DNA of 64,000 nucleotides from Nostoc sp. UHCC 0302 (lineage in GTDB: Bacteria; Cyanobacteriota; Cyanobacteriia; Cyanobacteriales; Nostocaceae). The position numbers and the translations under genes are program-made. Within the stretch, counting starts at the first letter, position 1. Each line of letters opens with the position of its first letter. The stretch lies in contig NZ_CP151101.1 in NCBI RefSeq assembly GCF_038096175.1, positions 186,001 to 250,000 of the forward strand. Reading direction: 5' to 3'. The notes under the pieces are model-generated. The model saw only the letters and a program-made list of their open reading frames with translations, was not told the DNA's origin and did no database searches. This document shows, one piece after another, positions 44,523 to 54,897 of this stretch.

Positions 44523-47500
44523 CTAGCCTGGTCGAGTTAAAGTGACAATTTCTTCAAAACAAAAGTTATCAACCAGATCAGTAAGGCTTGAGGCGATGTC
44601 AGCATGATTATGGGAAATTTGCTCGATGATTTTCAGAATTTGCTTGCCATCTACCCGGATAGCAGAAGAATGCAACTGTTCAACTAAATCAGCCCCCAGG
44701 ACACTTAGAGCAGTAGGAGTTAAGATATATGGCTTATTTTGATCCGCAGGTGGTGTATTAACTGCTTCATTATAGATATAGCGCACACCAAGATGCTGAG
44801 ATATAGTATCAAAAATATCAGCCTCTTTAAAGGGCTTACGGATATAGTCATCACAACCAGCAGCTAGGATTGCAGCCCGCTCTGACTCTAAAGACGAGGC
44901 AGTCACAGCTACAATTTTTGTAGCAATCCCAGCGGTAGTACATTTAATACGTTTTGTAGCTTCCAGCCCATTCAGTACTGGTAGCCGCATATCCATAAAT
45001 ATTAAGTGCGGCGAGAATTTTTGCCAAACTTCAATTGCTTGTTGACCATCAGTTGCTTGTTGCAGTTCAAAACCAAAACCAGAAAGCAATTTCATCAGTA
45101 GTTGGCGACCTTCAGGCAGGTCATCCACAATTAAAAGCCGATAGTGAGGCTGATTTGGTTGTAGAGCCAAAACGCGACGGGTTGATTGTGGTGCTTGGGT
45201 TTGGGGAGTTTCAACTGAAGATACACAAATATCAAACTTGAAGACACTGCCATATCCCACAGAAGAACTCACAGTAATGTCGCCTCCCATCAATTGTACA
45301 AATGAGCGAGCGATCGCCAATCCTAAACCAGTCCCTTGTTGCGATTGGATACCAGTTTGAGTTTGTACAAAGGCTTCAAATAGCTGCTCTAACTCATGAG
45401 GGTTAATACCAACACCAGTATCTTCAACTTCAAAGTGGATTTTCTGTTGTCCGTTATCTTCTACTGCTAATAATTCATCTAGCAAAACTGACACTCTCAC
45501 TGATACACCCCCTGATTTAGTAAACTTGAGGGCGTTTGAGAGCAGATTAATCAACACTTGACGTAGTTTGACCTCATCTGTGCAGACAACCTGGGGAACT
45601 TCCGGTTGCAACTCAAAACGCAAGCATAAATCTTTATCCTTGGCTTTAAGTTGGAACATATTCTCCAATTCACTCAGTAAGTGATGAAGATTGAAAGATG
45701 TTTCATTAAGTATTGTCCGTCCCGCTTCGATTTTAGATAATTCTAGAACTTGGTTAATCAGAGTAAGCAAATGTTCACCGCTGCGGTTGATGATTTCTAA
45801 ATATTCCAGGGATTCTTGAGACAATTCATTTGAGCGATTAAGCAATTGGGAGAAGCCCAGAATCGTATTTAAGGGAGTCCGAAGTTCATGGCTCATGTTT
45901 GCTAAAAAAGCACTTTTAGCAAGATTGGCAACTTGTGCTTGCTCTGTAGCTTGGGCAAGTTGAGCAGTGCGCTGTTGTACCTTTTGTTCTAATTGGGTGT
46001 AGAGAGTGGCATTTTCAATTGAGATTGCCGCTTGAGAGGATAACAAATTTAGGACTGACAAGCGCTCTTTTGTAAATGCCCCAACTGTCAGATTATTTTC
46101 TAGGTAGAGAATGCCAATAAGTCTACCACCGTTGAGTAGTGGAGTACACAAAATTGATTTAGTTTGATGCGCCTCAATGTAAGGCTCACTCGTAAAGTTG
46201 CCCTCATGTATTGCATCATTTAAAACTACACTTTCATGGGTGCGGGCGACATAGTTAATAATAGATAAAGGTAAGCAATTATAAATGGGTATTGACTGCA
46301 AAACTGTTACGTCTTCACAATTCACCTTGCCAACAGCTTCAATTAGCAATTGTCCTAAGTTTTTTAAAATCAAGTAGCCAGTTTGTGCCCCGGCATTCTC
46401 AATTAATATTTTCATCAAAGCTGCTAGTAACTTCTCAAGAACAATTTCACCGGAAATTGTTTGCGATGCTTTAATAACTGTAGCTAAATCCAAATCTTTG
46501 TTTGAGCTAGTATTAGTTGTCGCATGAGGAGTTGCGATGTCTGTGTGTATAGTCATGCTTCTTTTTTGTGGTGAAGTCGCCAGCAGGTGTGGGTATTTAG
46601 CTGACAAATCTTTAACTTTGGCTAAAGCTCCCCAGTGCTTGTAGCAATAGTGCGCCTCTTTCATATAAGTAGAGGCAAACTTTAACAAGCCACGCGATTC
46701 ATAAAATTTGGCTGCTAACTCATAAGCTAATGCTTCTTCTTGGATATATTCGTTTTCAGTTGCGCCAATAATTGCTCTTTCATAGAATTCTTCAGCCTCA
46801 AGGATATTACCTAATACTCTGGCTTTCTCTGCTTCTACCAAGTCGTATTTATGCTGAAAATTCATCGGTGCATATTGCGCCCAATTTTGCATCTTCTCTT
46901 GGTTGCTTGTCACCTTGAGGAGCAGTTGTTTTTGTTCTGATTTGGAGACGGACAGATATACTGCTAGCCGCACCAAAGAATCGTAGAAATGGAAGTTAGG
47001 AACACTTACCATTCCTATTGCACCCTCTAAATACTGTTCAGCAAAGGTTGCATTTTCTAGAGCTTGAGTGAACTTCCCAAACAGATAACAGAGTATAAGT
47101 TTGTAAAGATAAAGTAAATTAAGTGAGTTTTTATCATTAACAGCTAAATGAAATGGTAGTGATTTCTCTTCATCGTAGGCATCACCTTGTAAACAGCAAG
47201 GATTTTCAACTGTCGAGAGTAAATTAAGGACTACCTGGTGGTGCATTTGATTCTGGCTTAAGTTATTTCCTGCTTCCAGTTGAGCTATGGCATTACTATA
47301 AAAAGCCATCTCCCGTTCCAACTCCGTCAGTTTTAAACCATTGAAAAATGAATATCGACATTTGCTCACTGCGGCATTACTAGCATATTCAAAATCTCCG
47401 TTGTCTATGCCGCTAGAGTAAGCTTCTTGTAAAAGTGTAATAGCATCTCTAAGATGATGTTTTCTATGAACTATAAACGTTGCAAATAGAAAGATTATTT

Positions 47501-50477
47501 TAGACTTGAGTTCTTTAGCATTGAAATGTTCAACTAGACTTAAAGCCAATTGACCAAATTGATAAGCGGATTCAATATCGTTGGCTACCCCAGCTAGGAT
47601 TAGTCCGTAAGCAGCATAAGCAAAAGATGAAAAAGGTGAATTTCCATATTTTATAGACAAATTCACTTGTTCGCAGGCAATCAGCGGTAACAATACAGAT
47701 GCAACTTGATACGTAGCAGAACCTATACTTGATGAGATACGCATAGCTGCCAGCTTGTAGGCATCTGTCATGGACGGGAGCTTTACTAACTCCTCTATGT
47801 TTCTCTGCATTAAAGCAGCCGTTGTTTCCTTCAGCCTTCGCTTAATATCCAACTGAGTTGGCAATTCTACTAAGCTTATCCCTAACTGTTCCAGTACTTG
47901 CAGCCCTATTTTGATTGCTTCGAGTTGTTGGCTCTGCGCCACACAGCTTTGGATTTTTACTTCATAAACTTTCACTTTATCCAGAATGGTCTTTGCTTGC
48001 TGCAAGACAACTGTAGCCCATTTCTCCATCTCATCGAAGTTACCGCACAGATACGCCGCTTCTGTAGCTTCTGAATGCAGAGCTAAGGCAAGGTCATACT
48101 GATCTTGCCAACTATCACTTCTAAACAACTCTATGCCCGTGGTTAAATACTTCAATGCCGCACTAAAAGCTGTTGCCGCTTTCGCTTTCCTTGCTGCCAT
48201 CAAATTCAACTGTGCCATCGCTTCTCGTTCTGCTGGCTCAATCACCAGTTCAAGACTGAGATTGAGATGATCGACAATTTCAAAGATATTTTCCGATAAA
48301 GTTTCGCCTGCTTGCTGCCAAAGATTACGACCGATTTGTAAGTGAAGGATTTGTTTTTGATTTTCGTCAATCAAAGCATAAGCCGCTTGTTGAATGCGGT
48401 CATGCAAAAATTTATAATCCTGAATTAATAGTTGAGCATCTAATTCGGATATAGGGAGTATGACTCCTGAGTGAACTGCTTCAACTAACGCGGGGTAAAG
48501 TTCATCTGGTGATTTTTCGCAGATAGTAGCGAGTATATTCAAGCTGAAATTAGCACCAACACAAGCTGCCAAACTTAAGAGGTTCTGCGTTGATTGTGGC
48601 AGTTGCTTGAGCTTACCAATCATCAACTCCACCACATTGTCAGTTATATCTCTGGCATGAATTTGAGCGATATTCCACTGCCAGATGCGACTCGCAAAAT
48701 CAAAACTCAGCAGATTTTCAGCGTACAGAGTTTTGAGAAACTCATTCACAAAGAAGGGATTCCCATCAGTTTTATTTATGACTAACTCTGCTAAAGGTTG
48801 AATCCAAGCGGCGTCACTATGTAATGTATCGGCAATTAATTGAGCTACAGCCTCCAACCCCAAAGGCTCTAAAGTAATCTGATTAATTGTTGTTCCCGCT
48901 TTTCTCAAATCCTCAAGAGTCATTATTAACCCATGAGTTGAGTTCACTTCCGAGTCTCGATACGCTGCAATGACAAACAAATATTGTGAAGAGCGATCGC
49001 TCATCATCAACTCGATTAATTTGAGTGTTGCCGAGTCTACCCACTGCAAATCATCCAGAAAGATAACTAAAGGATGTTCTTTTGCACAAAATACTCGGAT
49101 AAACTTTTGAAACACTAAATTAAAGCGATTTTGAGCTTCAGTCGCTCCAACTAGAGGGACTGATGCCTGTTTACCAATTATTAGTTCTAAATTAGGAATC
49201 ACATCAACAATGATTTGCCCATTGGCACCCAAAGCTGCTTGAATTTTTTCCCGCCATTGTTGCAAAGAAGTCTCTGGTTCACTGAGCAATTGCCCAATCA
49301 AGGACTCAAAGGCACTCACAATTGCAGAGTAAGGAATATTCCGTCCAAACTGGTCAAATTTACCTGTAATGAAATAACCGCGCTTTTGGGTAATCGGTTT
49401 ATAAATTTCTTGCACTAGGGCTGATTTGCCGATACCAGAATAACCTGTGACAAGCATCATCTCACTTTCAGGCTTGCCCTTTGCAGATGCATCTACTACT
49501 GAATTTGACCCTGTACTGATCCGCTCAAAACAAGTCAATAACGTCTCAACTTGGATTCCACGTCCATAGAGTTTCTGCGGAATCTGAAACTTATCATAAA
49601 TATCGTGACTGCCTAATTGAAACGCTTCCATTCCACCTGTGTTTTCTAGCTGGTGGAGACATTGTTCTAAATCTGTCTTGATTCCCCAAGCACTTTGATA
49701 CCGCTCCTCGGCATTTTTCGCCATTAATTTCATAATGATGCCGGAGACAACTTCAGGAATTTCTGCATTCACTTGATGAGGCGGAACAGGCTCAAGAGCA
49801 ATATGACAATGCACCAATTCCAGTACATCTGTTGCGACAAACGGCAATTGCCCAACTAGCAGTTCGTAGAAGGTGACTCCTAATGAGTAAAAATCCGTGC
49901 GGTAATCTAACATCCGGTTCATTCTCCCGGTTTGCTCCGGCGAGATATAAGCGACGGTGCCTTCTAGGACATTAGGGTTTTTAAAACTCGGATTTGTGCG
50001 CGCAAATCGTGTCGCAATCCCAAAATCTATAATTTTCACTGTCCCAGTAGCTCTATTGAGAACGATATTACTGGGGTTAATGTCCTTATGGATGACATTA
50101 CTGCTGTGAATCTTACCCAATATCTCTGCAATCTGAATCCCTAAACGTAAAAAATCAGCCAAGGGCATTGGGCTAAATCCAGGCAATTGTGAACACAATT
50201 TTGTTAATGACTCCCCGCCAAAATCCTCCAACAGCATCACGAGTGTTCGTTGATATTCTTGGATGCTATAAACTTTTATCACTCCTTCTACATTTAAAGA
50301 ACGAGTGATTTCATATTCCTGTTTGTAGCGCGTAAGTTCCCCAGGCGTGGGATAGTCTTGTTTGAGAACTTTGAGGATGATTAGTGTATCCTCTCCTTTG
50401 CTTACCCCTCGGTAGACAACTGAATTCGCGCTTAAGTATATTTGGGAGTGAACCTCAATGTTTGGGAGATTAATCAT
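44523..50477 (-). CDS. giant hybrid Ser/Thr kinase - AAA ATPase - GAF - histidine kinase - receiver protein
   Basis: A 1984-residue soluble signalling protein of a type abundant in filamentous cyanobacteria. In order: Hanks-type kinase (about 1-275; IHKDINPSNIVL catalytic loop and IIDFG), AAA/STAND-type ATPase (about 300-600; VTGYSGIGKSALVQ and VIFLDDLQWVD), a long helical TPR-like region, GAF (about 1330-1490), histidine kinase with SHELRTPLNTILGFSQLL near 1527 and an ATPase with GTGLGLAI, then a receiver domain (LLIVDDLPEG, phospho-acceptor in FMDMRLPVLNG near 1826). The catalytic loop has K in place of the usual R of HRD. ATG 50477 (MINLPNIEV) is preferred to 50525. Confidence 0.93.
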   Translation of the reverse strand: MINLPNIEVHSQIYLSANSVVYRGVSKGEDTLIILKVLKQDYPTPGELTRYKQEYEITRSLNVEGVIKVYSIQEYQRTLVMLLEDFGGESLTKLCSQLPGFSPMPLADFLRLGIQIAEILGKIHSSNVIHKDINPSNIVLNRATGTVKIIDFGIATRFARTNPSFKNPNVLEGTVAYISPEQTGRMNRMLDYRTDFYSLGVTFYELLVGQLPFVATDVLELVHCHIALEPVPPHQVNAEIPEVVSGIIMKLMAKNAEERYQSAWGIKTDLEQCLHQLENTGGMEAFQLGSHDIYDKFQIPQKLYGRGIQVETLLTCFERISTGSNSVVDASAKGKPESEMMLVTGYSGIGKSALVQEIYKPITQKRGYFITGKFDQFGRNIPYSAIVSAFESLIGQLLSEPETSLQQWREKIQAALGANGQIIVDVIPNLELIIGKQASVPLVGATEAQNRFNLVFQKFIRVFCAKEHPLVIFLDDLQWVDSATLKLIELMMSDRSSQYLFVIAAYRDSEVNSTHGLIMTLEDLRKAGTTINQITLEPLGLEAVAQLIADTLHSDAAWIQPLAELVINKTDGNPFFVNEFLKTLYAENLLSFDFASRIWQWNIAQIHARDITDNVVELMIGKLKQLPQSTQNLLSLAACVGANFSLNILATICEKSPDELYPALVEAVHSGVILPISELDAQLLIQDYKFLHDRIQQAAYALIDENQKQILHLQIGRNLWQQAGETLSENIFEIVDHLNLSLELVIEPAEREAMAQLNLMAARKAKAATAFSAALKYLTTGIELFRSDSWQDQYDLALALHSEATEAAYLCGNFDEMEKWATVVLQQAKTILDKVKVYEVKIQSCVAQSQQLEAIKIGLQVLEQLGISLVELPTQLDIKRRLKETTAALMQRNIEELVKLPSMTDAYKLAAMRISSSIGSATYQVASVLLPLIACEQVNLSIKYGNSPFSSFAYAAYGLILAGVANDIESAYQFGQLALSLVEHFNAKELKSKIIFLFATFIVHRKHHLRDAITLLQEAYSSGIDNGDFEYASNAAVSKCRYSFFNGLKLTELEREMAFYSNAIAQLEAGNNLSQNQMHHQVVLNLLSTVENPCCLQGDAYDEEKSLPFHLAVNDKNSLNLLYLYKLILCYLFGKFTQALENATFAEQYLEGAIGMVSVPNFHFYDSLVRLAVYLSVSKSEQKQLLLKVTSNQEKMQNWAQYAPMNFQHKYDLVEAEKARVLGNILEAEEFYERAIIGATENEYIQEEALAYELAAKFYESRGLLKFASTYMKEAHYCYKHWGALAKVKDLSAKYPHLLATSPQKRSMTIHTDIATPHATTNTSSNKDLDLATVIKASQTISGEIVLEKLLAALMKILIENAGAQTGYLILKNLGQLLIEAVGKVNCEDVTVLQSIPIYNCLPLSIINYVARTHESVVLNDAIHEGNFTSEPYIEAHQTKSILCTPLLNGGRLIGILYLENNLTVGAFTKERLSVLNLLSSQAAISIENATLYTQLEQKVQQRTAQLAQATEQAQVANLAKSAFLANMSHELRTPLNTILGFSQLLNRSNELSQESLEYLEIINRSGEHLLTLINQVLELSKIEAGRTILNETSFNLHHLLSELENMFQLKAKDKDLCLRFELQPEVPQVVCTDEVKLRQVLINLLSNALKFTKSGGVSVRVSVLLDELLAVEDNGQQKIHFEVEDTGVGINPHELEQLFEAFVQTQTGIQSQQGTGLGLAIARSFVQLMGGDITVSSSVGYGSVFKFDICVSSVETPQTQAPQSTRRVLALQPNQPHYRLLIVDDLPEGRQLLMKLLSGFGFELQQATDGQQAIEVWQKFSPHLIFMDMRLPVLNGLEATKRIKCTTAGIATKIVAVTASSLESERAAILAAGCDDYIRKPFKEADIFDTISQHLGVRYIYNEAVNTPPADQNKPYILTPTALSVLGADLVEQLHSSAIRVDGKQILKIIEQISHNHADIASSLTDLVDNFCFEEIVTLTRPG

Positions 50478-50594
50478 CACGCTGCACCTCGGTTCAGTTC
50501 CACATACAAGTTCCAAAATCAACAAGACTTAAGGATTATTCTTCAACCTTCCTTAGTAAAAGTCAATTTTAGTATTTATTACAAATTTCTGATT

Positions 50595-50819
50595 ATGAAC
50601 TATGCTAACCAGATTATTTTAGAACAACTGCGTTCTGGAGAAAAAACTGCCGGAGAACTCAAAGACGTCCTTGAGTGCAGTTACAGTGTCCTTGATGCGG
50701 CTTTACATGAACTCATTGAGCAAGAAGAAATCGAGCCAGGATGGAACGATGATGATTGCCCTGTGAGAATTTACAAACTTAAGCGCAAACTTGGCCCTAC
50801 TCTTTTTTGGAAACGTTAA
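50595..50819 (+). CDS. small winged-helix-like protein
   Basis: A 74-residue protein (ANQIILEQLRSGEKTAGELK, then YSVLDAALHELIEQEEIEPG) with the layout of a minimal winged helix-turn-helix domain, probably DNA binding. It is divergent from the giant kinase gene, 117 bp away, and convergent with the amine oxidase. An open frame to 50442 runs into the kinase gene and is not used. Confidence 0.6.
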   Translation: MNYANQIILEQLRSGEKTAGELKDVLECSYSVLDAALHELIEQEEIEPGWNDDDCPVRIYKLKRKLGPTLFWKR

Positions 50820-50832
50820 TCAGATATTTCCG

Positions 50833-52218
50833 TTAGTTAAGATGATTGAATTGGCGTTCTAGAGCGCGTGCAGCTTGCTCACCAGACCAAAAAGCGCCAT
50901 GCACAGTCCCAGGATCTGTTGGATGTAGAGCCTCACCAGCAAAGTATACTCGACCTGCAATCGGTTGGCTTAACTGCTTGGGCTCAAGGCCTGTTGCCCC
51001 GACTAGGAGTCGTGCATAAGAACCTAATATAAATGGTTCGTGTCCCCATCGGGTAATATAAACATCTGTTGGTTCAGGAACCTTGTTACCGAGTACCGCA
51101 GTAAGTTCTGCACAGAGGCGTTTCACAATCTCTGAGTTTGTACGAACCTCAATCTCCTGTGAAGCGTGTCCGCCAGCCATCCCAACAAGAATCGGTCTTC
51201 CACTGTATGGAACATGGTTCACATAAAATGGGCATAATGAATTGCCCAGCATGGCAAGCAGCTCGACCTCTTTGGGCCAGAAGACATCCGGAAATCGGAG
51301 AATAACTTTGTTCAAAAGTCCCATATCAATGCGAGTTAGTGCGCGGCGATGTGTTGCTGGTAGTTGAGGATTAAAAAGAATTTGACCTGAGCGCAAAACA
51401 CCAATTGATACTGTTACAACTACTGCGTCTGCTTGGTAAATTTGCTGTTGAGTATGAATACATACGCCTTGATGGTCGTAAATAATTTGATTAACCACTT
51501 CAGACAACTGTATAGTTAGCCCACGAGCTAGATAATCTATGATTGTACCCATGCCACTAACCACAAAGCGATCGCTATTTGGAAGCAGTTCTTCCTGTGT
51601 TTGGGTGGCTGACTTAGGTATCAAGTTAGCAAGTCCGAGTTCTTCTGCGGGTGAGGCAAAAAAATTTTCTACCATCATCCTCATCAGGCGCGAAAAGTGA
51701 GAACCGGGTTGAGTGGAGCGATTAAACGCGGCATCAAGAATCTCAGCAACTGTAATTTTAGACCCGCCAAGTCCAAGATGCCGACCCAGCAGAGTCCGCA
51801 AATATGGCAACAGGCTAACAGATTGCAGTGCCGATTCAAAATGCTTGAGTTCCCTCTCCAAGGTCGTTGGCTCAATTGCAACTGATTTATGTTGGTCAAA
51901 ATCGAAAGCGGCAATGTTGCGGTAATCTGTAACTTGGGTTTGAATTTGCTTATCCTGGGTTACTGACTTTAAAGGATTCCCCGAACCACCGTGCAACCAA
52001 GAAGCTCCTAGATCAATAGCCGTACCTAACTGATATTTCGTCTTGACTCGACCACCCAGGTGATCGCTAGCTTCTAAGACTATTACATCGTACCCCTTAG
52101 TCTTTAATAGCCGTGCAGCACTTAATCCAGCGAAGCCTGCTCCAATGACTATCACTCGAGCTTGAGTAGAACCGATGGTGTAATCTGGAATATGAGCGTT
52201 TGAGCTATCGGGAAGCAT
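50833..52218 (-). CDS. FAD-dependent amine oxidase
   Basis: A 461-residue flavin monoamine/polyamine oxidase-type enzyme that oxidises an amine to an imine or aldehyde using FAD and oxygen. The dinucleotide-binding motif VIVIGAGFAGLSAARLL is near residue 20, LEASDHLGGRVKT follows, and the C-terminal FAD contact GRVYFAGEALHPTDPGTVHG is intact. No signal peptide or membrane anchor is visible. The substrate cannot be told from sequence. Length and motifs are normal for the family. Confidence 0.92.
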   Translation of the reverse strand: MLPDSSNAHIPDYTIGSTQARVIVIGAGFAGLSAARLLKTKGYDVIVLEASDHLGGRVKTKYQLGTAIDLGASWLHGGSGNPLKSVTQDKQIQTQVTDYRNIAAFDFDQHKSVAIEPTTLERELKHFESALQSVSLLPYLRTLLGRHLGLGGSKITVAEILDAAFNRSTQPGSHFSRLMRMMVENFFASPAEELGLANLIPKSATQTQEELLPNSDRFVVSGMGTIIDYLARGLTIQLSEVVNQIIYDHQGVCIHTQQQIYQADAVVVTVSIGVLRSGQILFNPQLPATHRRALTRIDMGLLNKVILRFPDVFWPKEVELLAMLGNSLCPFYVNHVPYSGRPILVGMAGGHASQEIEVRTNSEIVKRLCAELTAVLGNKVPEPTDVYITRWGHEPFILGSYARLLVGATGLEPKQLSQPIAGRVYFAGEALHPTDPGTVHGAFWSGEQAARALERQFNHLN

Positions 52219-52745
52219 AGCTTTTGTTTACTCACTACATCTAGTTGACGCTAAATTTACAGTATGGCTGTTAAACCGGGTTTAGAATTTTATAAAATTC
52301 TAAAAATTTAGCAGACTTAACCTTTACGAAGTATCTGGTTTACAACGCTAAACTTTTAGTTCATCGCTGATGCCGGACTTGATGACCTAATGATTAGTTT
52401 TCTGTAAAATGCGTCCTCTTGACGAAAAACTTTACATTGTCAAAAATGAATATCGCTTAGGTGGCCGTCAGGTTCATTGGTATAAGTGAAAAATAGCAGT
52501 GCAATAGTAGCCAAGTTTCACTCTCAGGTGATGTCAGGCAATAAACTGGTGCTGGGGACTGACAGTAAACGGTTCATCACAAAACGAATTGAGTTAAGTT
52601 GCCTAGAGGGAAACTCTATAACGATGTAATTTTATACAGGCTAAACTTATTAACAGTAAAGTACGTAGTATCAATAGTTGTATTATTTATTACAAATAAT
52701 CTTAGAGACTTCCCTTTATCTTCTAATTTCTGGTTAATCACTCAT
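52219..52745. other. gene-free stretch
   Basis: About 530 bp with stops in all useful frames. A 67-codon plus-strand ORF (52599-52802) lacks a ribosome binding site and overlaps the next gene on the opposite strand, so I do not support it. No repeat or hairpin stood out. Confidence 0.5.
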
Positions 52746-53000
52746 TTATGTTTTTTGGTTATGCGACTTGAATCTACCTGCAATAAACTCTCGCTTACTT
52801 AGATGTTTTGTTGTACGTTTATTAACTCGCTCTCGCCACATTTGGTAACTAGATTTTTTCATTTCACGCTTCATTAAAGCAATTACCTGTTTCTCAAGTA
52901 GTCCAAACTGAGATTCGATGGCTTCCATAGGCGTTCTATCTTCCCATGCCATTTCAATAATGCGATCAATCGTTTCAGAATTCAGTTCAGGTAATTTCAT
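52746..53000 (-). CDS. TIGR03643/DUF2805-family protein
   Basis: An 84-residue protein with the whole family signature: TIDRIIEMAWEDRTPMEAIE, then QFGLLEKQVIALMKREM and SSYQMWRERVNKRTTKH. Small, basic and helical; possibly nucleic-acid binding. It is widely conserved and of unknown function. It appears complete and stands alone. Confidence 0.9.
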   Translation of the reverse strand: MKLPELNSETIDRIIEMAWEDRTPMEAIESQFGLLEKQVIALMKREMKKSSYQMWRERVNKRTTKHLSKREFIAGRFKSHNQKT

Positions 53001-53179
53001 TTCTTCTGTAGCCTTTATTTAACTAGTTTTCTTTGAAAGTCTTTCTTAGAGTTCGTTACAGCCTGTAAATAGCAGGACTCATAGCTATGTTTTCTATATT
53101 TAGATGCTTAGTTGTTGAGTTGATGTCATAATTTTTATTCAGTTTACTGATTTCAAACTAGACAATTATCATAACTACT

Positions 53180-53932
53180 ATGAATGTAACTGAACTATCA
53201 GAACTGGAGAAAGTTGCTGACAAAATCAAAAAACTCTTAGCACTATCTCAATCTCCTAATGAAGCAGAGGCAATGGCAGCTTTTGCCAAAGCACAAGAAA
53301 TGCTAACCCGGCATAATTTATCCTTGGCAGACTTGGGTGATTCCAAACCACAACAGGTGCAAGAAGAAATTGTTTTTGAATGGCAAAGGCTTGTATCGTG
53401 GAAAGTTATTTTAATGGCAGGAGTATGTCGGGCTAATTATTGCTTTGATTTTACGCGCAAAAATCATCATGGGTTACAATTAATCATTCTGGGACGACCC
53501 ATTAATATCGCTTCTGCCAGAATTCAGTTTGAGTACTTGATGGAAACTATTGAGCGATTAGCAAAGCAAACCAAAGGTGATGCCTGCGGCAGGCAAAGCC
53601 TACGCAAATTTCAAAATGCTTTCAAATTAGGTGCAGCAAATAGACTTGCTGTGAGAATTATTGAAAACAGTGAACGGCAAAAAAGAGAGGGTATAGCTGC
53701 CAACTCTGAATCAGAGCAAGTGACAGCAATAGTTGTGCGCTCACTATATGAAAGGCTAGAAGCAGAACTCAAAGCTTACACCTCACGAAACCTCAAATTA
53801 AAGCATGGAACTCTTAAACCCTCTTGGGGTTCATTTGACGGATTCGAGGCAGGACAGTCCGCTGCTGATTCTGTTTCGCTTCACAAACAGGTTCCAGACA
53901 ACAGGCAAGGGTATTTGCCTATCTCAAGATAA
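53180..53932 (+). CDS. DUF2786-domain protein
   Basis: A 250-residue protein. The first 45 residues (DKIKKLLALSQSPNEAEAMA, FAKAQEMLTRHNL) are a DUF2786 domain, found in plasmid and phage proteins of unknown role. The middle may match the associated C-terminal region (VSWKVILMAGVCRANYC). A dispersed palindrome is inserted in frame at 53579-53606, encoding DACGRQSLRK. It converges with parB, with 2 bp between the stop codons. Confidence 0.85.
   Translation: MNVTELSELEKVADKIKKLLALSQSPNEAEAMAAFAKAQEMLTRHNLSLADLGDSKPQQVQEEIVFEWQRLVSWKVILMAGVCRANYCFDFTRKNHHGLQLIILGRPINIASARIQFEYLMETIERLAKQTKGDACGRQSLRKFQNAFKLGAANRLAVRIIENSERQKREGIAANSESEQVTAIVVRSLYERLEAELKAYTSRNLKLKHGTLKPSWGSFDGFEAGQSAADSVSLHKQVPDNRQGYLPISR
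53579..53606. repeat. dispersed palindromic repeat inside the DUF2786 gene
   Basis: GATGCCTGCGGCAGGCAAAG then CCTACGCA. Contains the short palindrome TGCCTGCGGCAGGCA; kept in frame. Confidence 0.7.
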
Positions 53933-53934
53933 CT

Positions 53935-54897
53935 TTAATCTTCTTTTATTAATGCTTCTAACTGTGCAAGTAGTTTTTCTACTTTCGTCTTTTTCTTAGG
54001 GTCATCCCACAATTTAGCTTTTTTAAAGCGTTGAAAAGTATTATCAACACGCTCTTTCAAGGCTAGGGATTCTGTTTGAGCCAATGGCACTGATTCAGAC
54101 TGTTGGCCAATTTCTTGAATTTTTTGTTTAATTTCGCTTAATGAGAGGTTATGCTCAATTGCTGTTTTTAGTAAATCATTTCTAGTTTTCTTATTTTGGA
54201 CTCGTGCAATCACTCGTGCTTTAGTGTATTCAAGTTTTCCAAAACGTAGCACTTCCAATACATCATCAGGAAGGCTGAGCAGAGGCAGGCGGTTGCGAAC
54301 AAATGAGTCCCACTTCATGCATCCCAAGACTTGAAATATCTCTTCAACAAGCAAAGTTTGAACGTTACCCGTAACGTTACGGGTAATTTTCCCTTTAGCC
54401 TCGTTTTCCATTCTTTGCAGCAGTTTGATAGCTTCATCAACGCCTATTTCTAACCGCAAAGCTAACAGTTCAAGGATGCCTTCAGTTTCTTCCAGCGGAT
54501 TAAGGTCTTCACGCTGAAGATTTTCAACGAGGCGAACTTGATATGTAGTCGCATCGTCCATAACCTTTGCAACAATCGGTACTTCAGTTAATCCTGCTAT
54601 TGTTGCCGCTCTATAACGCCTTTCCCCTGCTACTAATTCATAATCACCTTCAGGGAGCGGACGTACTAACAGAGGTTCGAGAATACCTAGTTCTTTTATA
54701 GAACGTGATAGTTCTTCTAGCTTCTGAGGATCAAAGTAGCGACGGGGTTGTGATGAAGGCAGCTTGATTTTGGTAATCGCGATAGTGTTAGTAGCGTTGG
54801 CTTTACTATCAGGCTGCGTACTAATTGAACCGCTACCAAACAGCAGTTCAACTGGTTTTCTAATTGCAGTGTAGGGGTCGTTGCGTTTGCTGCTCAC
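53935..54897 (-). CDS. parB: ParB-family partition protein
   Basis: A 320-residue plasmid ParB. Box I and II are clear (SSQPRRYFDPQKLEELSRSI, then VAGERRYRAATIAG and VRLVENLQREDLNPLEE). A central helix-turn-helix region follows (EIFQVLGCMKWDSFVRNRLP) and a basic, helical C-terminus that should dimerise. An insert near residues 170-180 (GKITRNVTGNVQ) is encoded by a 22-bp perfect palindrome. It overlaps parA by 4 bp, so ParA and ParB are made together. Confidence 0.93.
   Translation of the reverse strand: MSSKRNDPYTAIRKPVELLFGSGSISTQPDSKANATNTIAITKIKLPSSQPRRYFDPQKLEELSRSIKELGILEPLLVRPLPEGDYELVAGERRYRAATIAGLTEVPIVAKVMDDATTYQVRLVENLQREDLNPLEETEGILELLALRLEIGVDEAIKLLQRMENEAKGKITRNVTGNVQTLLVEEIFQVLGCMKWDSFVRNRLPLLSLPDDVLEVLRFGKLEYTKARVIARVQNKKTRNDLLKTAIEHNLSLSEIKQKIQEIGQQSESVPLAQTESLALKERVDNTFQRFKKAKLWDDPKKKTKVEKLLAQLEALIKED
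54365..54386. repeat. 22-bp perfect palindrome inside parB
   Basis: TTACCCGTAAC followed directly by GTTACGGGTAA. It encodes part of the RNVTGN insert in ParB. It may be a coding repeat or a candidate centromere (parS-like) site. Confidence 0.6.

Noticed and set aside
52599-52802. 67-codon plus-strand ORF
   Set aside because: No ribosome binding site, overlaps the conserved TIGR03643-type gene on the other strand.
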